A DNA stretch of 64,000 nt from Alistipes sp. (GTDB taxonomy: Bacteria > Bacteroidota > Bacteroidia > Bacteroidales > Rikenellaceae). Below are positions 1-8,512 of the stretch, piece by piece. Each line of letters begins with the position of its first letter. The first letter of the stretch is position 1. Below the pieces are notes generated by a model that was given only the letters and a program-made list of their open reading frames with translations, ran no database searches and had not been told where the DNA came from. The DNA is taken from the NCBI GenBank assembly GCA_017555105.1, contig JAFZHB010000018.1, positions 104,715 to 168,714 on the forward strand, read 5' to 3'. A program made the position numbers and the translations under genes.

Positions 1-2
1 CG

Positions 3-926
3 GTCGAGAACTCGCTGCAGGAGCAACTGGCCGAGCGCCTGGGCGCCGCATCGGGATATGACGACTACCGTCTCTTCCTCTGCAACTCGGGTGCCGAGGC
101 TAACGAGAACGCTCTGAAGATCGCCTCGTTCCAGACGGGGCGCGAGCGCGTATTGGCCTTCCGCAAGGCCTTCCACGGTCGCACCTCGGGTGCTGTAGTG
201 GCCACGGATAATCCGAAGATCATCGCCCCCTACAACCGCACGGATAAGGTCGACTTCGTAGCCTTGAACGATCTGGAGGCTGTTCGCGAGCACCTCCGCA
301 CGGAGCAGTACGCTGCCGTGCTGATCGAGGGTATTCAGGGTGTGGCAGGCATCCACCTGCCAAGCGACGAGTTCCTGCGCGAGCTGCGCACGCTCTGCAC
401 CGAGACCGGCACCCAGCTCATCCTCGATGAGATTCAGTCGGGCTATGGCCGTTCGGGTCGCTTCTTTGCCCACCAATACAGCGGCATTCGTCCCGACCTG
501 GTCACGATGGCCAAGGGTATGGGTAACGGTTTCCCGATTGGCGGTGTGCTCGTTGCACCCCACTTCGAGGCGTGGCCGGGCATGCTCGGCACGACCTTTG
601 GCGGCAACCACCTAGCTTGCGCCGCCGCATCGGCCGTATTGGATGTGATGCGCGAGGAGCAACTCGTAGCAAATGCCGCCGAGGTAGGTAGCTACCTGCT
701 CGAGGAGCTGCGTCAGATTCCGCAACTGAAGGATGTGCGCGGCCGAGGCCTGATGATCGGCATGGAGATCGAGGGTTCGGCTTCGGAGCTGCGCAAGCGT
801 CTCCTCTTTGAGGAGCACATCTTCACGGGTGGCGCCGGCGTCAACACCGTGCGTCTGCTGCCCGCACTCGGTCTGAAGAAGGAGCAGGCCGATCGTTTTA
901 TCACTGCACTCAAAAAACTGCTTTAA
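3..926 (+). CDS. argD: Acetylornithine/succinylornithine aminotransferase, 5' end outside window
   Basis: Class III PLP-dependent aminotransferase of arginine synthesis, converting N-acyl-glutamate semialdehyde to N-acylornithine with glutamate as donor. The reading frame is open from base 3, so the gene starts upstream of the window. In-window residues include the class III signature CNSGAEANENALK near base 83, the PLP-pocket stretch LILDEIQSGYGRSG and the Schiff-base lysine region MAKGMGNGFPIGG (K near base 513). It ends 2 bases before the carbamoyltransferase gene, so the two are surely co-transcribed. Because the next gene is of the succinylornithine type, this enzyme probably handles succinylated substrates; that is inference. 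Ornithine aminotransferase is the main alternative, but the operon argues against it. Confidence 0.9.
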   Translation, partial: VENSLQEQLAERLGAASGYDDYRLFLCNSGAEANENALKIASFQTGRERVLAFRKAFHGRTSGAVVATDNPKIIAPYNRTDKVDFVALNDLEAVREHLRTEQYAAVLIEGIQGVAGIHLPSDEFLRELRTLCTETGTQLILDEIQSGYGRSGRFFAHQYSGIRPDLVTMAKGMGNGFPIGGVLVAPHFEAWPGMLGTTFGGNHLACAAASAVLDVMREEQLVANAAEVGSYLLEELRQIPQLKDVRGRGLMIGMEIEGSASELRKRLLFEEHIFTGGAGVNTVRLLPALGLKKEQADRFITALKKLL

Positions 927-928
927 GC

Positions 929-1882
929 ATGAAAAAATTTACCTGCGTAGAGGATATCGGCGACCTGAAAAGTGCGGTTGCCGAAGCGATGGAGATCAAG
1001 CGGGATCGCTACCGTTACTGTGAGCTGGGGCGCAACAAAACGCTCCTGATGCTCTTCTTCAACTCGAGCCTGCGCACGCGCCTCTCGACTCAGAAGGCCG
1101 CCATGAACCTCGGCATGAATGTCATGGTGCTCGATGTCAATCAGGGTGCCTGGAAGCTCGAGACCGAGCGTGGCGTGGTGATGGATGGCGACAAGCCCGA
1201 GCACCTCTTGGAGGCGATCCCCGTCATGGCTTCGTACTGCGACCTGATCGGTATCCGCTCCTTTGCGCAATTCCGCGACAAGGCGGAGGATTACGAGGAG
1301 CGTATCCTGGAGCAGTTCCTGCGCTACTCGGGGCGTCCGGTCTTCTCGATGGAGGCCGCTACGCGCCACCCGCTACAGAGCTTTGCCGATCTGATCACGA
1401 TCGAGGAGTACAAGACGAAGGAGCGTCCGAAGGTGGTGCTCACCTGGGCACCCCACCCGAAGGCTCTTCCGCAGGCTGTCCCCAACTCGTTTGCCGAGTG
1501 GATGAATGCCGCGGAGTATGACTTCGTGATCACCCACCCTGAAGGGTATGAGCTCGACCCGCAGTTTGTGGGGAGCGCCAAGGTCGAGTACGACCAGCGC
1601 AAGGCCTTCGAGGGGGCTGACTTTATCTACGCCAAGAACTGGGCGGCCTATGCCGATCCGAACTATGGCAAGGTGCTCTCGACGGATCGCTCGTGGACGG
1701 TGGATGAGGAGAAGATGGCGCTGACAAACAACGCCTACTTCATGCACTGCCTGCCCGTGCGCCGCAACATGATCGTGACGGACGAAGTGATCGAGTCCGA
1801 GCGCTCGCTCGTGATTCCCGAGGCTGCAAACCGCGAGATCTCGGCTACGGTCGTCTTAAAGCGCCTGCTCGAATCGCTCTAA
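929..1882 (+). CDS. argF': N-succinylornithine carbamoyltransferase (argF')
   Basis: Transfers a carbamoyl group from carbamoyl phosphate to an N-acylated ornithine, giving N-acylcitrulline. The 317-residue length fits the family. The carbamoyl-phosphate motif appears as SSLRTR (residues 46-51) in place of the ornithine enzyme's STRTR, and HCLPVRR near the C terminus is the acyl-type version of the HCLP motif. Residue 90 is proline, in GDKPEH. In the Bacteroides fragilis enzyme Pro90 gives specificity for succinylornithine, while the equivalent residue in the Xanthomonas acetylornithine enzyme is Glu92. So the product is predicted to be succinylcitrulline, removed later by argE'. The ATG follows the argD stop by 2 bases. 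Confidence 0.92.
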   Translation: MKKFTCVEDIGDLKSAVAEAMEIKRDRYRYCELGRNKTLLMLFFNSSLRTRLSTQKAAMNLGMNVMVLDVNQGAWKLETERGVVMDGDKPEHLLEAIPVMASYCDLIGIRSFAQFRDKAEDYEERILEQFLRYSGRPVFSMEAATRHPLQSFADLITIEEYKTKERPKVVLTWAPHPKALPQAVPNSFAEWMNAAEYDFVITHPEGYELDPQFVGSAKVEYDQRKAFEGADFIYAKNWAAYADPNYGKVLSTDRSWTVDEEKMALTNNAYFMHCLPVRRNMIVTDEVIESERSLVIPEAANREISATVVLKRLLESL

Positions 1883-1894
1883 CGGAAAACCAAT

Positions 1895-2668
1895 ATGGAA
1901 CAGATCACGGTCATCAAGATTGGTGGCAATGTCATCGATAACGCCGAGGCGCTCGAGCGCTTCGTGAAGGCCTTTGCGGCCATCGAGGGGGCGAAGATCC
2001 TCGTGCATGGAGGCGGCAAGCTCGCTACGCGCATGGCTGAGCGTTTGGAGATCCCCGTGCAGATGATCGACGGACGCCGCATCACGGATAAGGCCACGCT
2101 CGACATCGTAACGATGGTCTATGCCGGTCTGGTCAACAAACAGCTCGTGGCTGCCCTGCAAGGTGCAGGGTGCAACGCACTCGGCCTCTCGGGTGCTGAC
2201 GGACACATCGTGCGTGCCCACCGCCGAGCTCCCAACCCGATCGACTACGGCTTCGTAGGCGACATCGACGGAGTGGACAGCGCGCTGCTTGGCACGCTGC
2301 TGGAGGCGGGTATCACGCCCGTCTTCTCGGCCATCATGTACGACGGTGAGCGCTCGCTGCTGAACTGCAACGCCGACAGCGTGGCCGAGGCGATTGCTCG
2401 CGGTGCTGCCACGCTGGCACCCACCGACCTGATCTTCTGCTTCGAGAAGCGCGGTGTGCTGCGCGATGCCGACAATGAGGATTCGGTCATCGCACGCATC
2501 ACCCCCACCTCCTACCCGCCGCTCAAAGCGGACGGTGTAGTCAAGGGTGGCATGATTCCCAAGATCGAGAACGCCTTGAAGGCGGTAGAGGCCGGCGTGC
2601 GTCGTGTCTGCATCAAGCATGCCGACGATCTGCTCATCGAGGGCGGCACAATTATCACAAACGACTAA
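1895..2668 (+). CDS. argB: Acetylglutamate (probably succinylglutamate) kinase
   Basis: Amino acid kinase family member that phosphorylates the gamma-carboxyl of N-acylglutamate, the second step of arginine synthesis. At 257 residues it has the usual length. Visible motifs are K8 and GGN (10-12), HGGGK (38-42), the NCNADSVAEAIA substrate/nucleotide stretch around residue 157 and VKGGMIPKI near 216. It lacks the N-terminal helix seen in arginine-inhibited hexameric kinases, so feedback control may be weak (inference). It sits 12 bases after argF' and 14 before argE'. The operon context suggests N-succinylglutamate as true substrate, which the sequence alone cannot prove. Confidence 0.9.
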   Translation: MEQITVIKIGGNVIDNAEALERFVKAFAAIEGAKILVHGGGKLATRMAERLEIPVQMIDGRRITDKATLDIVTMVYAGLVNKQLVAALQGAGCNALGLSGADGHIVRAHRRAPNPIDYGFVGDIDGVDSALLGTLLEAGITPVFSAIMYDGERSLLNCNADSVAEAIARGAATLAPTDLIFCFEKRGVLRDADNEDSVIARITPTSYPPLKADGVVKGGMIPKIENALKAVEAGVRRVCIKHADDLLIEGGTIITND

Positions 2669-2682
2669 CCAAAAACTGCAGC

Positions 2683-3750
2683 ATGGAGTTTGCCACACAA
2701 CAAGCCGTCGAGTTACTCATGCAACTCATTGCCACCCCCTCCCACTCACGGGATGAAGGGGCAGCAGCCGACTTGCTGGCACAACACCTCGAAAAGGAGG
2801 GGGTAACGATCGAGCGGATCCACAACAACCTGCTCGCCCGCAGCACCCATTTCGACCCTTCGAAACCCACGCTGCTGCTCAATTCACACCTCGACACGGT
2901 ACGCCCCGTCGCCTCCTACACGCGCGATCCCTACACCCCGACCATCGAAAACGGTGCGCTCTACGGCCTCGGATCCAACGATGCCGGCGCATCGCTCGTC
3001 ACGCTGATTGCCACCTTCCTGCACTTCCGCAAGGAGGCTCTTCCGTTCAACCTGCTGCTCGGCATCTCGGCCGAGGAGGAGTGCTCGGGCGAGAAGGGTC
3101 TGCGTGCCTGGGTCGACCGAGTGGAAAGGATCGACATGGCGTTGGTCGGCGAGCCTACCTCGATGCAGGCAGCCATTGCCGAGCGTGGTCTCGTAGTCTT
3201 GGATTGCGTGGCTCATGGTCGCAGTGGTCATGCTGCACGCGGCGAGGGGGTCAATGCCCTCTACATCGCACTCGACGATATTCAAACGCTGCGCACCCTG
3301 CGCCCCGAGCGCACCTCTGCCACGCTGGGCGAACTGCGTCTCACTACGACAATGATCCACTGCGGCACGCAGCACAATGTCGTGCCCGACCGCTGTGAAT
3401 TTGTGGTCGACATCCGCACCACGGACGCCTACACGAATGAGGAGACCGTCGAACTGATCCGCGCAGCCATTCAGTCGGAGGTCACACCACGCTCGACGCG
3501 CATTCGCGCCTCGGTGATCGACGCCGAGCACCCGCTGGTACGGGCGGCTGTGGCGGCAGGCGCGAAGACCTTCGTATCGCCTACCACCTCCGACCGCACG
3601 CTGATGCCCTTCCCGGCCTTGAAGATTGGCCCGGGAGAGTCGTCACGCTCACACACGGCCGATGAGTACATCCTGCTCGAGGAGATCGAGCAGGGCATAA
3701 ATACCTATCGAAAAATCATTGAAAATCTTGCAGCAGAATATGGCAACTAA
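2683..3750 (+). CDS. argE': M20 deacylase, N-acyl-citrulline/ornithine type
   Basis: Zinc-dependent M20 peptidase-family amidohydrolase of 355 residues, expected to remove the acyl group from N-succinyl- or N-acetylcitrulline and release citrulline for argG. Metal-site residues are visible: H69 and D71 in NSHLDTV, D100 in GSNDAGA and the E131-E132 pair in ISAEEECSG. A dimerisation domain occupies the middle third. Its position directly after a carbamoyltransferase that acts on acylated ornithine suggests acyl-citrulline deacylation rather than classical acetylornithine deacetylation. The last 11 bases overlap the argH start, suggesting translational coupling. The related enzymes DapE and LysK are less likely by context. 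Confidence 0.85.
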   Translation: MEFATQQAVELLMQLIATPSHSRDEGAAADLLAQHLEKEGVTIERIHNNLLARSTHFDPSKPTLLLNSHLDTVRPVASYTRDPYTPTIENGALYGLGSNDAGASLVTLIATFLHFRKEALPFNLLLGISAEEECSGEKGLRAWVDRVERIDMALVGEPTSMQAAIAERGLVVLDCVAHGRSGHAARGEGVNALYIALDDIQTLRTLRPERTSATLGELRLTTTMIHCGTQHNVVPDRCEFVVDIRTTDAYTNEETVELIRAAIQSEVTPRSTRIRASVIDAEHPLVRAAVAAGAKTFVSPTTSDRTLMPFPALKIGPGESSRSHTADEYILLEEIEQGINTYRKIIENLAAEYGN

Positions 3751-5038
3751 ACTGTGGGACAAGGGATTCGACACAAGTGCCCTTGTCGAAGATTATACGG
3801 TCGGCAACGACCAGGAGCTCGACCTCCGTCTGGCACGCTATGATGTAGAGGGGTCGCTGGCCCACATCCGCATGCTCGAATCGATCGGTCTGCTGACGGC
3901 CGAGGAGCTTCCGGTGCTCGTGGAGGGGCTGGAGCAGATCGCACGCGAGATCGAGGCCGGTGAGTTTGAGATCGAGCCCACCTCGGAGGATATCCACTCG
4001 CAGGTCGAGCTGCTGCTGACGCGCCGCCTGGGCGATGTCGGCAAGAAGATCCACTCGGGACGCTCGCGCAACGATCAGGTGCTGGTCGACCTGAAGCTCT
4101 TCCTGCGCGATGAGCTGAAGCAGCTTGCCGAGGAGGTACGCACCCTCTTCGATCGCCTACAGGCACTCTCCGAACAGCACAAGGAGGTGCTGATGCCGGG
4201 CTACACCCACCTGCAGGTGGCTATGCCCTCATCGTTTGGTCTCTGGTTCGGTGCTTACGCCGAAACGCTGATCGACGACATGCGCCTGATTGTAGCCGCT
4301 TGGCAGATCGCCAACCAGAACCCGCTCGGCTCAGCCGCAGGATATGGTTCATCGTTCCCGCTCAACCGCACGATGACCACCGAGCTCCTCGGCTTCGAGA
4401 CGCTCCACTACAATGTGGTGGCCGCACAGATGAGCCGCGGCAAGAGTGAGCGTGCCGCTGCCAATGCCATGGCTGCCGTGGCCGCTACGGTAGGTCGTAT
4501 GGCGATGGATCTCTGTCTCTTTATGAGCCAGAACTTCGGCTTCGTGAAGCTGCCCGACACGCTGACGACCGGCTCTTCGATCATGCCGCACAAGAAGAAC
4601 CCCGATGTGTTTGAGATCATGCGCGGCCGCTGCAATCGACTGCAGGCACTGCCGAACGAGATGGCGCTGCTGCTGACGAACCTCCCCGTAGGTTATCATC
4701 GTGAGATGCAGCTGCTGAAGGATATCCTCTTCCCCGCCACCACGGAGCTCAAAAAGACGCTGCGCATGGCTGACTTTATGCTCTCGAACCTGACGGTCAA
4801 CGAGCAAATTCTCGAGGACTCGAAATACGACTATCTCTTCACGGTGGAGGATGTAAACCGCCTCGCCCTCGAGGGTCTCCCCTTCCGCGAGGCCTACCGT
4901 CAGGTGGGCATGCAGGTACAGCGTGGCGAATACAAGCCCACGCGCGAGGTGCACCACACGCACGAGGGTAGCATCGGCAACCTCTGCACAGCGGAGATCA
5001 AGGCGAAGATGGAGCGCGTGATGCGCGAGATGGAGTAG
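3740..5038 (+). CDS. argH: Argininosuccinate lyase
   Basis: Cleaves argininosuccinate to arginine and fumarate, the last step of the pathway; a member of the aspartase/fumarase superfamily. The start at the ATG within GAATATGGC gives MATKLWDKG and 432 residues, and overlaps the argE' stop by 11 bases; an upstream in-frame TTG at 3719 is less plausible. The superfamily signature SSIMPHKKNPD lies near residue 280, with SGRSRNDQ near 109 and the YTHLQ region near 155. argG and argC are not in the window and presumably lie upstream. A hairpin terminator follows at 5064. Confidence 0.95.
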   Translation: MATKLWDKGFDTSALVEDYTVGNDQELDLRLARYDVEGSLAHIRMLESIGLLTAEELPVLVEGLEQIAREIEAGEFEIEPTSEDIHSQVELLLTRRLGDVGKKIHSGRSRNDQVLVDLKLFLRDELKQLAEEVRTLFDRLQALSEQHKEVLMPGYTHLQVAMPSSFGLWFGAYAETLIDDMRLIVAAWQIANQNPLGSAAGYGSSFPLNRTMTTELLGFETLHYNVVAAQMSRGKSERAAANAMAAVAATVGRMAMDLCLFMSQNFGFVKLPDTLTTGSSIMPHKKNPDVFEIMRGRCNRLQALPNEMALLLTNLPVGYHREMQLLKDILFPATTELKKTLRMADFMLSNLTVNEQILEDSKYDYLFTVEDVNRLALEGLPFREAYRQVGMQVQRGEYKPTREVHHTHEGSIGNLCTAEIKAKMERVMREME

Positions 5039-5063
5039 CCAAGCGATCTCAACCATTAAACAG

Positions 5064-5095
5064 AAGAGCGACCCTTTCGGATCGCTCTTTTGTTT
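5064..5095. terminator. Bidirectional rho-independent terminator after argH
   Basis: An inverted repeat AAGAGCGA / TCGCTCTT with a short loop, with T-rich sequence on both flanks. It can end both the + strand arg operon and the convergent gene at 5094-5783. Confidence 0.8.
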
Positions 5096-5783
5096 AGCTC
5101 TTGCGCAGAGCCTCGATGAAATCGGGGAATCGTTCCCACAAGCTCTCGGTCTGCAACCAAAGCTCGCGCGCCTCGGCCTCGGGCGTAGGGCGCTCGCTCT
5201 CTATGGCACGCAGGTAGGCCTCATCGGCAGGGTGCTCAGAGGCGGTAAACTCTTTGTAATAGGGGGCAAAACGCTCGCGCAGGCGGGTTAACTCGCCCTG
5301 CGGGAGCTTACCCTGCTGACGCCAGCCGGCCCACAGCAGCAGGATCTGGCGCACGGCATGCTTATCCGACACATCGTTAATCACCTCGTCGAAGAGCTCC
5401 TGCTCGTCCATGGCCTGGTAGTCGAAGGCCAGGAGGTTCGTGCCCTCCAGGTGATCCTCGGGATCGAGCTCCACGAGCAACTCGAGCATCGCAGCCGAGA
5501 GTTCGTAGTCACCAATCAGGAAGTGATCCACCGCCGAGGCGTAAAGCAGCTCCAGCACCGCACGCGAGTTGCGATGGTTCCACTCGAGGATGATCTCCTC
5601 CTCTTCGGGCAAGAACTCCATCAGGCGCTGAAAGGCCTGGAAACGGAGGTTGCAGGCCTGCTCCACCTCACCACGCTGCTGCAGCGCGTGCGACTCGGAG
5701 AGCACCTTCACAAAATCGTATTCACCCGAGCCAATCAACTCGAAGGTCTGATCGGGGGTGGGTTTAAGCTGTGGCTTTTGCAT
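5094..5783 (-). CDS. Helical repeat (TPR-like) protein of unknown function
   Basis: A 229-residue acidic, helix-rich protein without signal peptide or membrane segment. I do not recognise a named family. The pattern of paired amphipathic helices (FDFVKVLSES-type, QRGEVEQACNLRFQAF, YELSAAMLELLVELDPEDHLEGTN split by loops) resembles tetratricopeptide-like repeats, which usually mediate protein contacts. I chose the ATG giving MQKPQLKPTP. A GTG at 5870 would add 29 residues of low-complexity start, and a TATCTTCG box near 5883-5890 would allow either. The gene is convergent with argH and shares its terminator. Confidence 0.6.
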   Translation of the reverse strand: MQKPQLKPTPDQTFELIGSGEYDFVKVLSESHALQQRGEVEQACNLRFQAFQRLMEFLPEEEEIILEWNHRNSRAVLELLYASAVDHFLIGDYELSAAMLELLVELDPEDHLEGTNLLAFDYQAMDEQELFDEVINDVSDKHAVRQILLLWAGWRQQGKLPQGELTRLRERFAPYYKEFTASEHPADEAYLRAIESERPTPEAEARELWLQTESLWERFPDFIEALRKS

Positions 5784-5990
5784 CGTGTCGAAATTTTCGA
5801 GTAAGAAGCGTCGGGGCTCACCACACGCAAAAAGCGCCGTGCAGGGCATTAAAAGTGCTGGATAAGCCACCCGAAATGCTTAATTTTATGCGAAGATACA
5901 AAGAAATGTGAGTTTTTTTGCAAAATAGTTGTGAGATTTAATTTTTTTTCTGATATTTGCACTCCGAAACGGGAACACTAATCCCGAAAG

Positions 5991-6062
5991 GCCGAAATAG
6001 CTCAGCGGTAGAGCACTTCACTCGTAATGAAGGGGTCCCGAGTTCAAATCTCGGTTTCGGCT
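5991..6062 (+). tRNA. tRNA-Thr(CGT), integration target
   Basis: A full cloverleaf: acceptor GCCGAAA/TTTCGGC with discriminator T, D-arm GCTC..GAGC, anticodon arm CTTCA-CTCGTAA-TGAAG with anticodon CGT, and T-arm CCGAG-TTCAAAT-CTCGG. CCA is not encoded. Its 3' 48 bases, with one further base on, recur at 17850-17898, showing it is the attachment site of the element that follows. The gene is intact because the element brings an identical 3' end. Confidence 0.97.
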
Positions 6063-6063
6063 C
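6015..6063 (+). repeat. attL: 49-bp direct repeat inside tRNA-Thr
   Basis: Bases 6015-6063 are identical to 17850-17898 and diverge immediately on both sides (C versus A before, G versus A after). The repeat runs from the anticodon arm of tRNA-Thr to one base past the discriminator, as is typical of tyrosine-recombinase crossover at tRNA 3' ends. Confidence 0.95.
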
Positions 6064-6071
6064 GAAAAATC

Positions 6072-6101
6072 AAGGAGTTACAGCAATGTAACTCCTTTTT
6101 T
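6072..6101 (+). terminator. Element-supplied terminator after tRNA-Thr
   Basis: Inverted repeat AAGGAGTTAC / GTAACTCCTT followed by TTTTT. It lies just inside the left end of the element, so after integration the tRNA uses this terminator while the original chromosomal one is at 17901-17939. Confidence 0.85.
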
Positions 6102-6151
6102 GTTGGGTAAAAATCGACTCAAATAGGGGTAAAAAAGGCTCTTCTTAGGGA

Positions 6152-6174
6152 AATGTTGTACCTAAAGTTGTACC
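6152..6174. repeat. Candidate integrase arm-site repeats, left end
   Basis: AATGTTGTACC at 6152-6162, and a second GTTGTACC at 6167-6174, 12 bases further on. The same 11 bases AATGTTGTACC occur at 17771-17781 near the right end. Repeats near both ends, inside the att sites, are where arm-type recombinase sites lie in lambda-like and CTnDOT-like elements. The function is inferred. Confidence 0.4.
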
Positions 6175-6216
6175 CAAAACACATCACACATCCGCTTGCT
6201 GAAAGATTGCAAGTCA

Positions 6217-7428
6217 ATGAAAATCAAAGTTATTTTACGAACGCAAAAGAGAAACAAGGACGGACAATCGCCGTTGATGTTGCGTTTTAGTCACAATCGC
6301 ACCACAAAAATGGTCTCTTTAGGGGTATCTGTGGAGGCCTGCTATTGGAATCAAGAGGGCGAAATGCTTTTGCCCGATTGTCCGAATAGGGCTGCGTTAC
6401 AGAGCCTGCTCGACAAACAGGTCTCCGCCTATCAGAAAAAGATGCAACGCCTCGAAGCGTTGGATATTCCCATTACATTCCAAACACTCCTGGAATCGAA
6501 AGAACGCAATTGGGGGATGACTATTGAAGATGGTTTTGTGGCAGAAATCGAGCGACTGAATGCGCTTGGGAAAATTCAATCTGCCAACAAACATCGTTAT
6601 GCATTGAAAGTGCTGTCGGAGTTTCAATCAGTCCAAATGGCTCTGGAACAAATAGATCTGACTTATCTACAGAATTTAGAGCGTTTTTTTAGAGAACGCG
6701 GAAATCAATCCAACAGTATTGCAACTCGTTTTGCCATCTTAAAAGCAATCTATAATAAAGCGATTAAAAAGGGAAAATTTGCCGTTCAACAAAATCCGTT
6801 TAACCTTTTTCAGGTAGGTGCTTTGTGGACAACCACCCGCAAGCGAGCAATCGCCAAAGATGATGTGCGCAGACTAATAGAGCTTTCCATTCCATCAAAT
6901 TCCCAAAATCATTATTCTCGCTTAGCCAGAGATCTTTTTGTCTTCTCCTACTTTACCGCAGGAATGAATTTTGGAGATATTGCACGACTACGCTACCTAA
7001 ACATTACGCAGGGAAAGGTGAGTTATTATCGGCATAAAACACAACGCCTTATTTCGTTGCAACTATCCCCCATTGCAACTGCAATTGTTGAAAAATATAG
7101 CCATGCGGAATATGACTCCGAAGACTATATATTCCCAATTCTTGATCGAACCAACCATAGGACACCGCAACAAGTATATGACCGTATTCACAAGACACTC
7201 CGCAAGGTCAATTGTGCTTTGAGAATCTTGGGCAAGCAAATCGGCCTAGATTTTCCGCTCACGACCTATGTGGCCCGTCATACCTATGCAACTGTTCTCA
7301 AACGATCGGGAGTAAGTGTTGCGTTAATCAGCGAATCTCTTGGACACTCCAACCTGTCAACAACTCAAATCTACCTCGACTCATTCGAAAATGAACAGAT
7401 TAATGAGGCGATGCAACATTTGCTGTAA
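6217..7428 (+). CDS. int: Tyrosine recombinase (element integrase)
   Basis: Site-specific recombinase of the Bacteroidota phage-integrase type, 403 residues from the ATG (an upstream TTG at 6196 is less likely). It has an N-terminal arm-binding domain (1-95), a SAM-like core-binding domain (100-200) and a catalytic domain (205-400). Catalytic residues visible are K274 (RHKTQ), R354 (YVARHTY), H377 (LGHS) and nucleophile Y386 (TTQIYL). The first catalytic arginine, normally the R in RGM, is replaced by A248 (FTAGMNF); IntDOT of CTnDOT also lacks this arginine, having serine. Its place beside the att tRNA makes it the element's own integrase. Confidence 0.95.
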   Translation: MKIKVILRTQKRNKDGQSPLMLRFSHNRTTKMVSLGVSVEACYWNQEGEMLLPDCPNRAALQSLLDKQVSAYQKKMQRLEALDIPITFQTLLESKERNWGMTIEDGFVAEIERLNALGKIQSANKHRYALKVLSEFQSVQMALEQIDLTYLQNLERFFRERGNQSNSIATRFAILKAIYNKAIKKGKFAVQQNPFNLFQVGALWTTTRKRAIAKDDVRRLIELSIPSNSQNHYSRLARDLFVFSYFTAGMNFGDIARLRYLNITQGKVSYYRHKTQRLISLQLSPIATAIVEKYSHAEYDSEDYIFPILDRTNHRTPQQVYDRIHKTLRKVNCALRILGKQIGLDFPLTTYVARHTYATVLKRSGVSVALISESLGHSNLSTTQIYLDSFENEQINEAMQHLL

Positions 7429-7489
7429 GGACGGACTTTGCCGTAGGGGCTTTTTTAAGGCCCCTCGGTAAAGTTTGTCCTTTTTTTTT
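7429..7489 (+). terminator. Strong terminator after int, first member of a hairpin pair
   Basis: A 52-nt near-palindrome starting GGACGGACTTTGCC and ending in AAAGTTTGTCC, with loop TTTTTTAAG-like and nine Ts behind. A related 52-nt hairpin ends the cargo operon at 17601-17652. The next gene's promoter box TACCTTTG follows at 7491-7498. Confidence 0.85.
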
Positions 7490-7518
7490 GTACCTTTGAT
7501 TGCACCAACAATCCAGCT

Positions 7519-8400
7519 ATGGCGATCATTAAACTAACGCTTACATGGGATGAGTTTCAACAGATGAAGCAACTCACCTCGCAATTTTACGGAATAACTT
7601 CCAACCTCTCTTTTCTGGTCAATTATGAGGACTACAAAGGTTCTATCCCGCCTGAAACCGTGCAACTGTGGGCTTCAACAGAAATAGGAGAACTATTTGC
7701 AGAAACAACCATTTGCTGTTATTTCCAGAAAGCGGGAATTGATATGTGTGGTCAACAGTCCATACTCAGTGCGGTGCAAGGAGTATATATGTGTTACCTT
7801 GCAAAGCGCATCTTAGAAAAAGCCTATGCTGATGAAAATTCATTCAATTGGGATATCGATCACTTCTACCGAGATCGTATAGAAGATGAATTGATACGAT
7901 TGTATGGATTCTGTGTTTCGATGCAAAAAAAACAGCATACCGAACAACGGATTGAGTTGATTTCGCAAACGAGCGAGAAAATAGTGTTAAACAACTACGA
8001 CAATTATCTGTGTCGGGTGCTCAAAAAATACTGCGAGGAACATGTGCCCAATGTTCAAATGAAATATGAAGCTCTTAAGAATAAGAAAGGAGGGCGTCCG
8101 CAAGACGATAAATTTATTACAGATGTGATGGTGGGGACCTATAAACTTCTGAAACAATTCTCACGGGAAACAACCGCCATTAGCAATGGTATTTGCCGTT
8201 TTATTTATCGTCTCATACGCTGTTTTGATAGTTCCTTTTATCAATTTCAGGAGGAAAAAGTGGCTATCAAAAGTATCCGAACACGCCTAAATCATGCTTT
8301 GTCCATCGCCATAGAGCCGTCCTTGGATCTTTTCCAATCTTGTAGCCTTGAAGATTTAGCGGAAGTGCCACTAAAGAGATACGAAGATTTATATTCATAA
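7519..8400 (+). CDS. Element protein of unknown function
   Basis: A 293-residue protein I do not recognise. It has no signal peptide or membrane segment. A basic stretch KNKKGGRPQDDKF near residue 195 suggests nucleic-acid contact, followed by a helical region with several aromatic residues. A Bacteroidota -7 box TACCTTTG lies 20 bases upstream of the ATG, with short leader, so it probably starts a transcript separate from int. It stands where elements of this type often carry a control or replication accessory protein, but nothing in the sequence shows such a role. Confidence 0.6.
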   Translation: MAIIKLTLTWDEFQQMKQLTSQFYGITSNLSFLVNYEDYKGSIPPETVQLWASTEIGELFAETTICCYFQKAGIDMCGQQSILSAVQGVYMCYLAKRILEKAYADENSFNWDIDHFYRDRIEDELIRLYGFCVSMQKKQHTEQRIELISQTSEKIVLNNYDNYLCRVLKKYCEEHVPNVQMKYEALKNKKGGRPQDDKFITDVMVGTYKLLKQFSRETTAISNGICRFIYRLIRCFDSSFYQFQEEKVAIKSIRTRLNHALSIAIEPSLDLFQSCSLEDLAEVPLKRYEDLYS

Positions 8401-8512
8401 GTTCCCTCATTTTTGAAGAAAAACCAATAAAAATAAGCCTAAATTCTTCTCCTAAGCGGATTCGTTGTAGCCATTTTCTTGCCATACTTTTGTGCCATAT
8501 TTATAAATTAAT

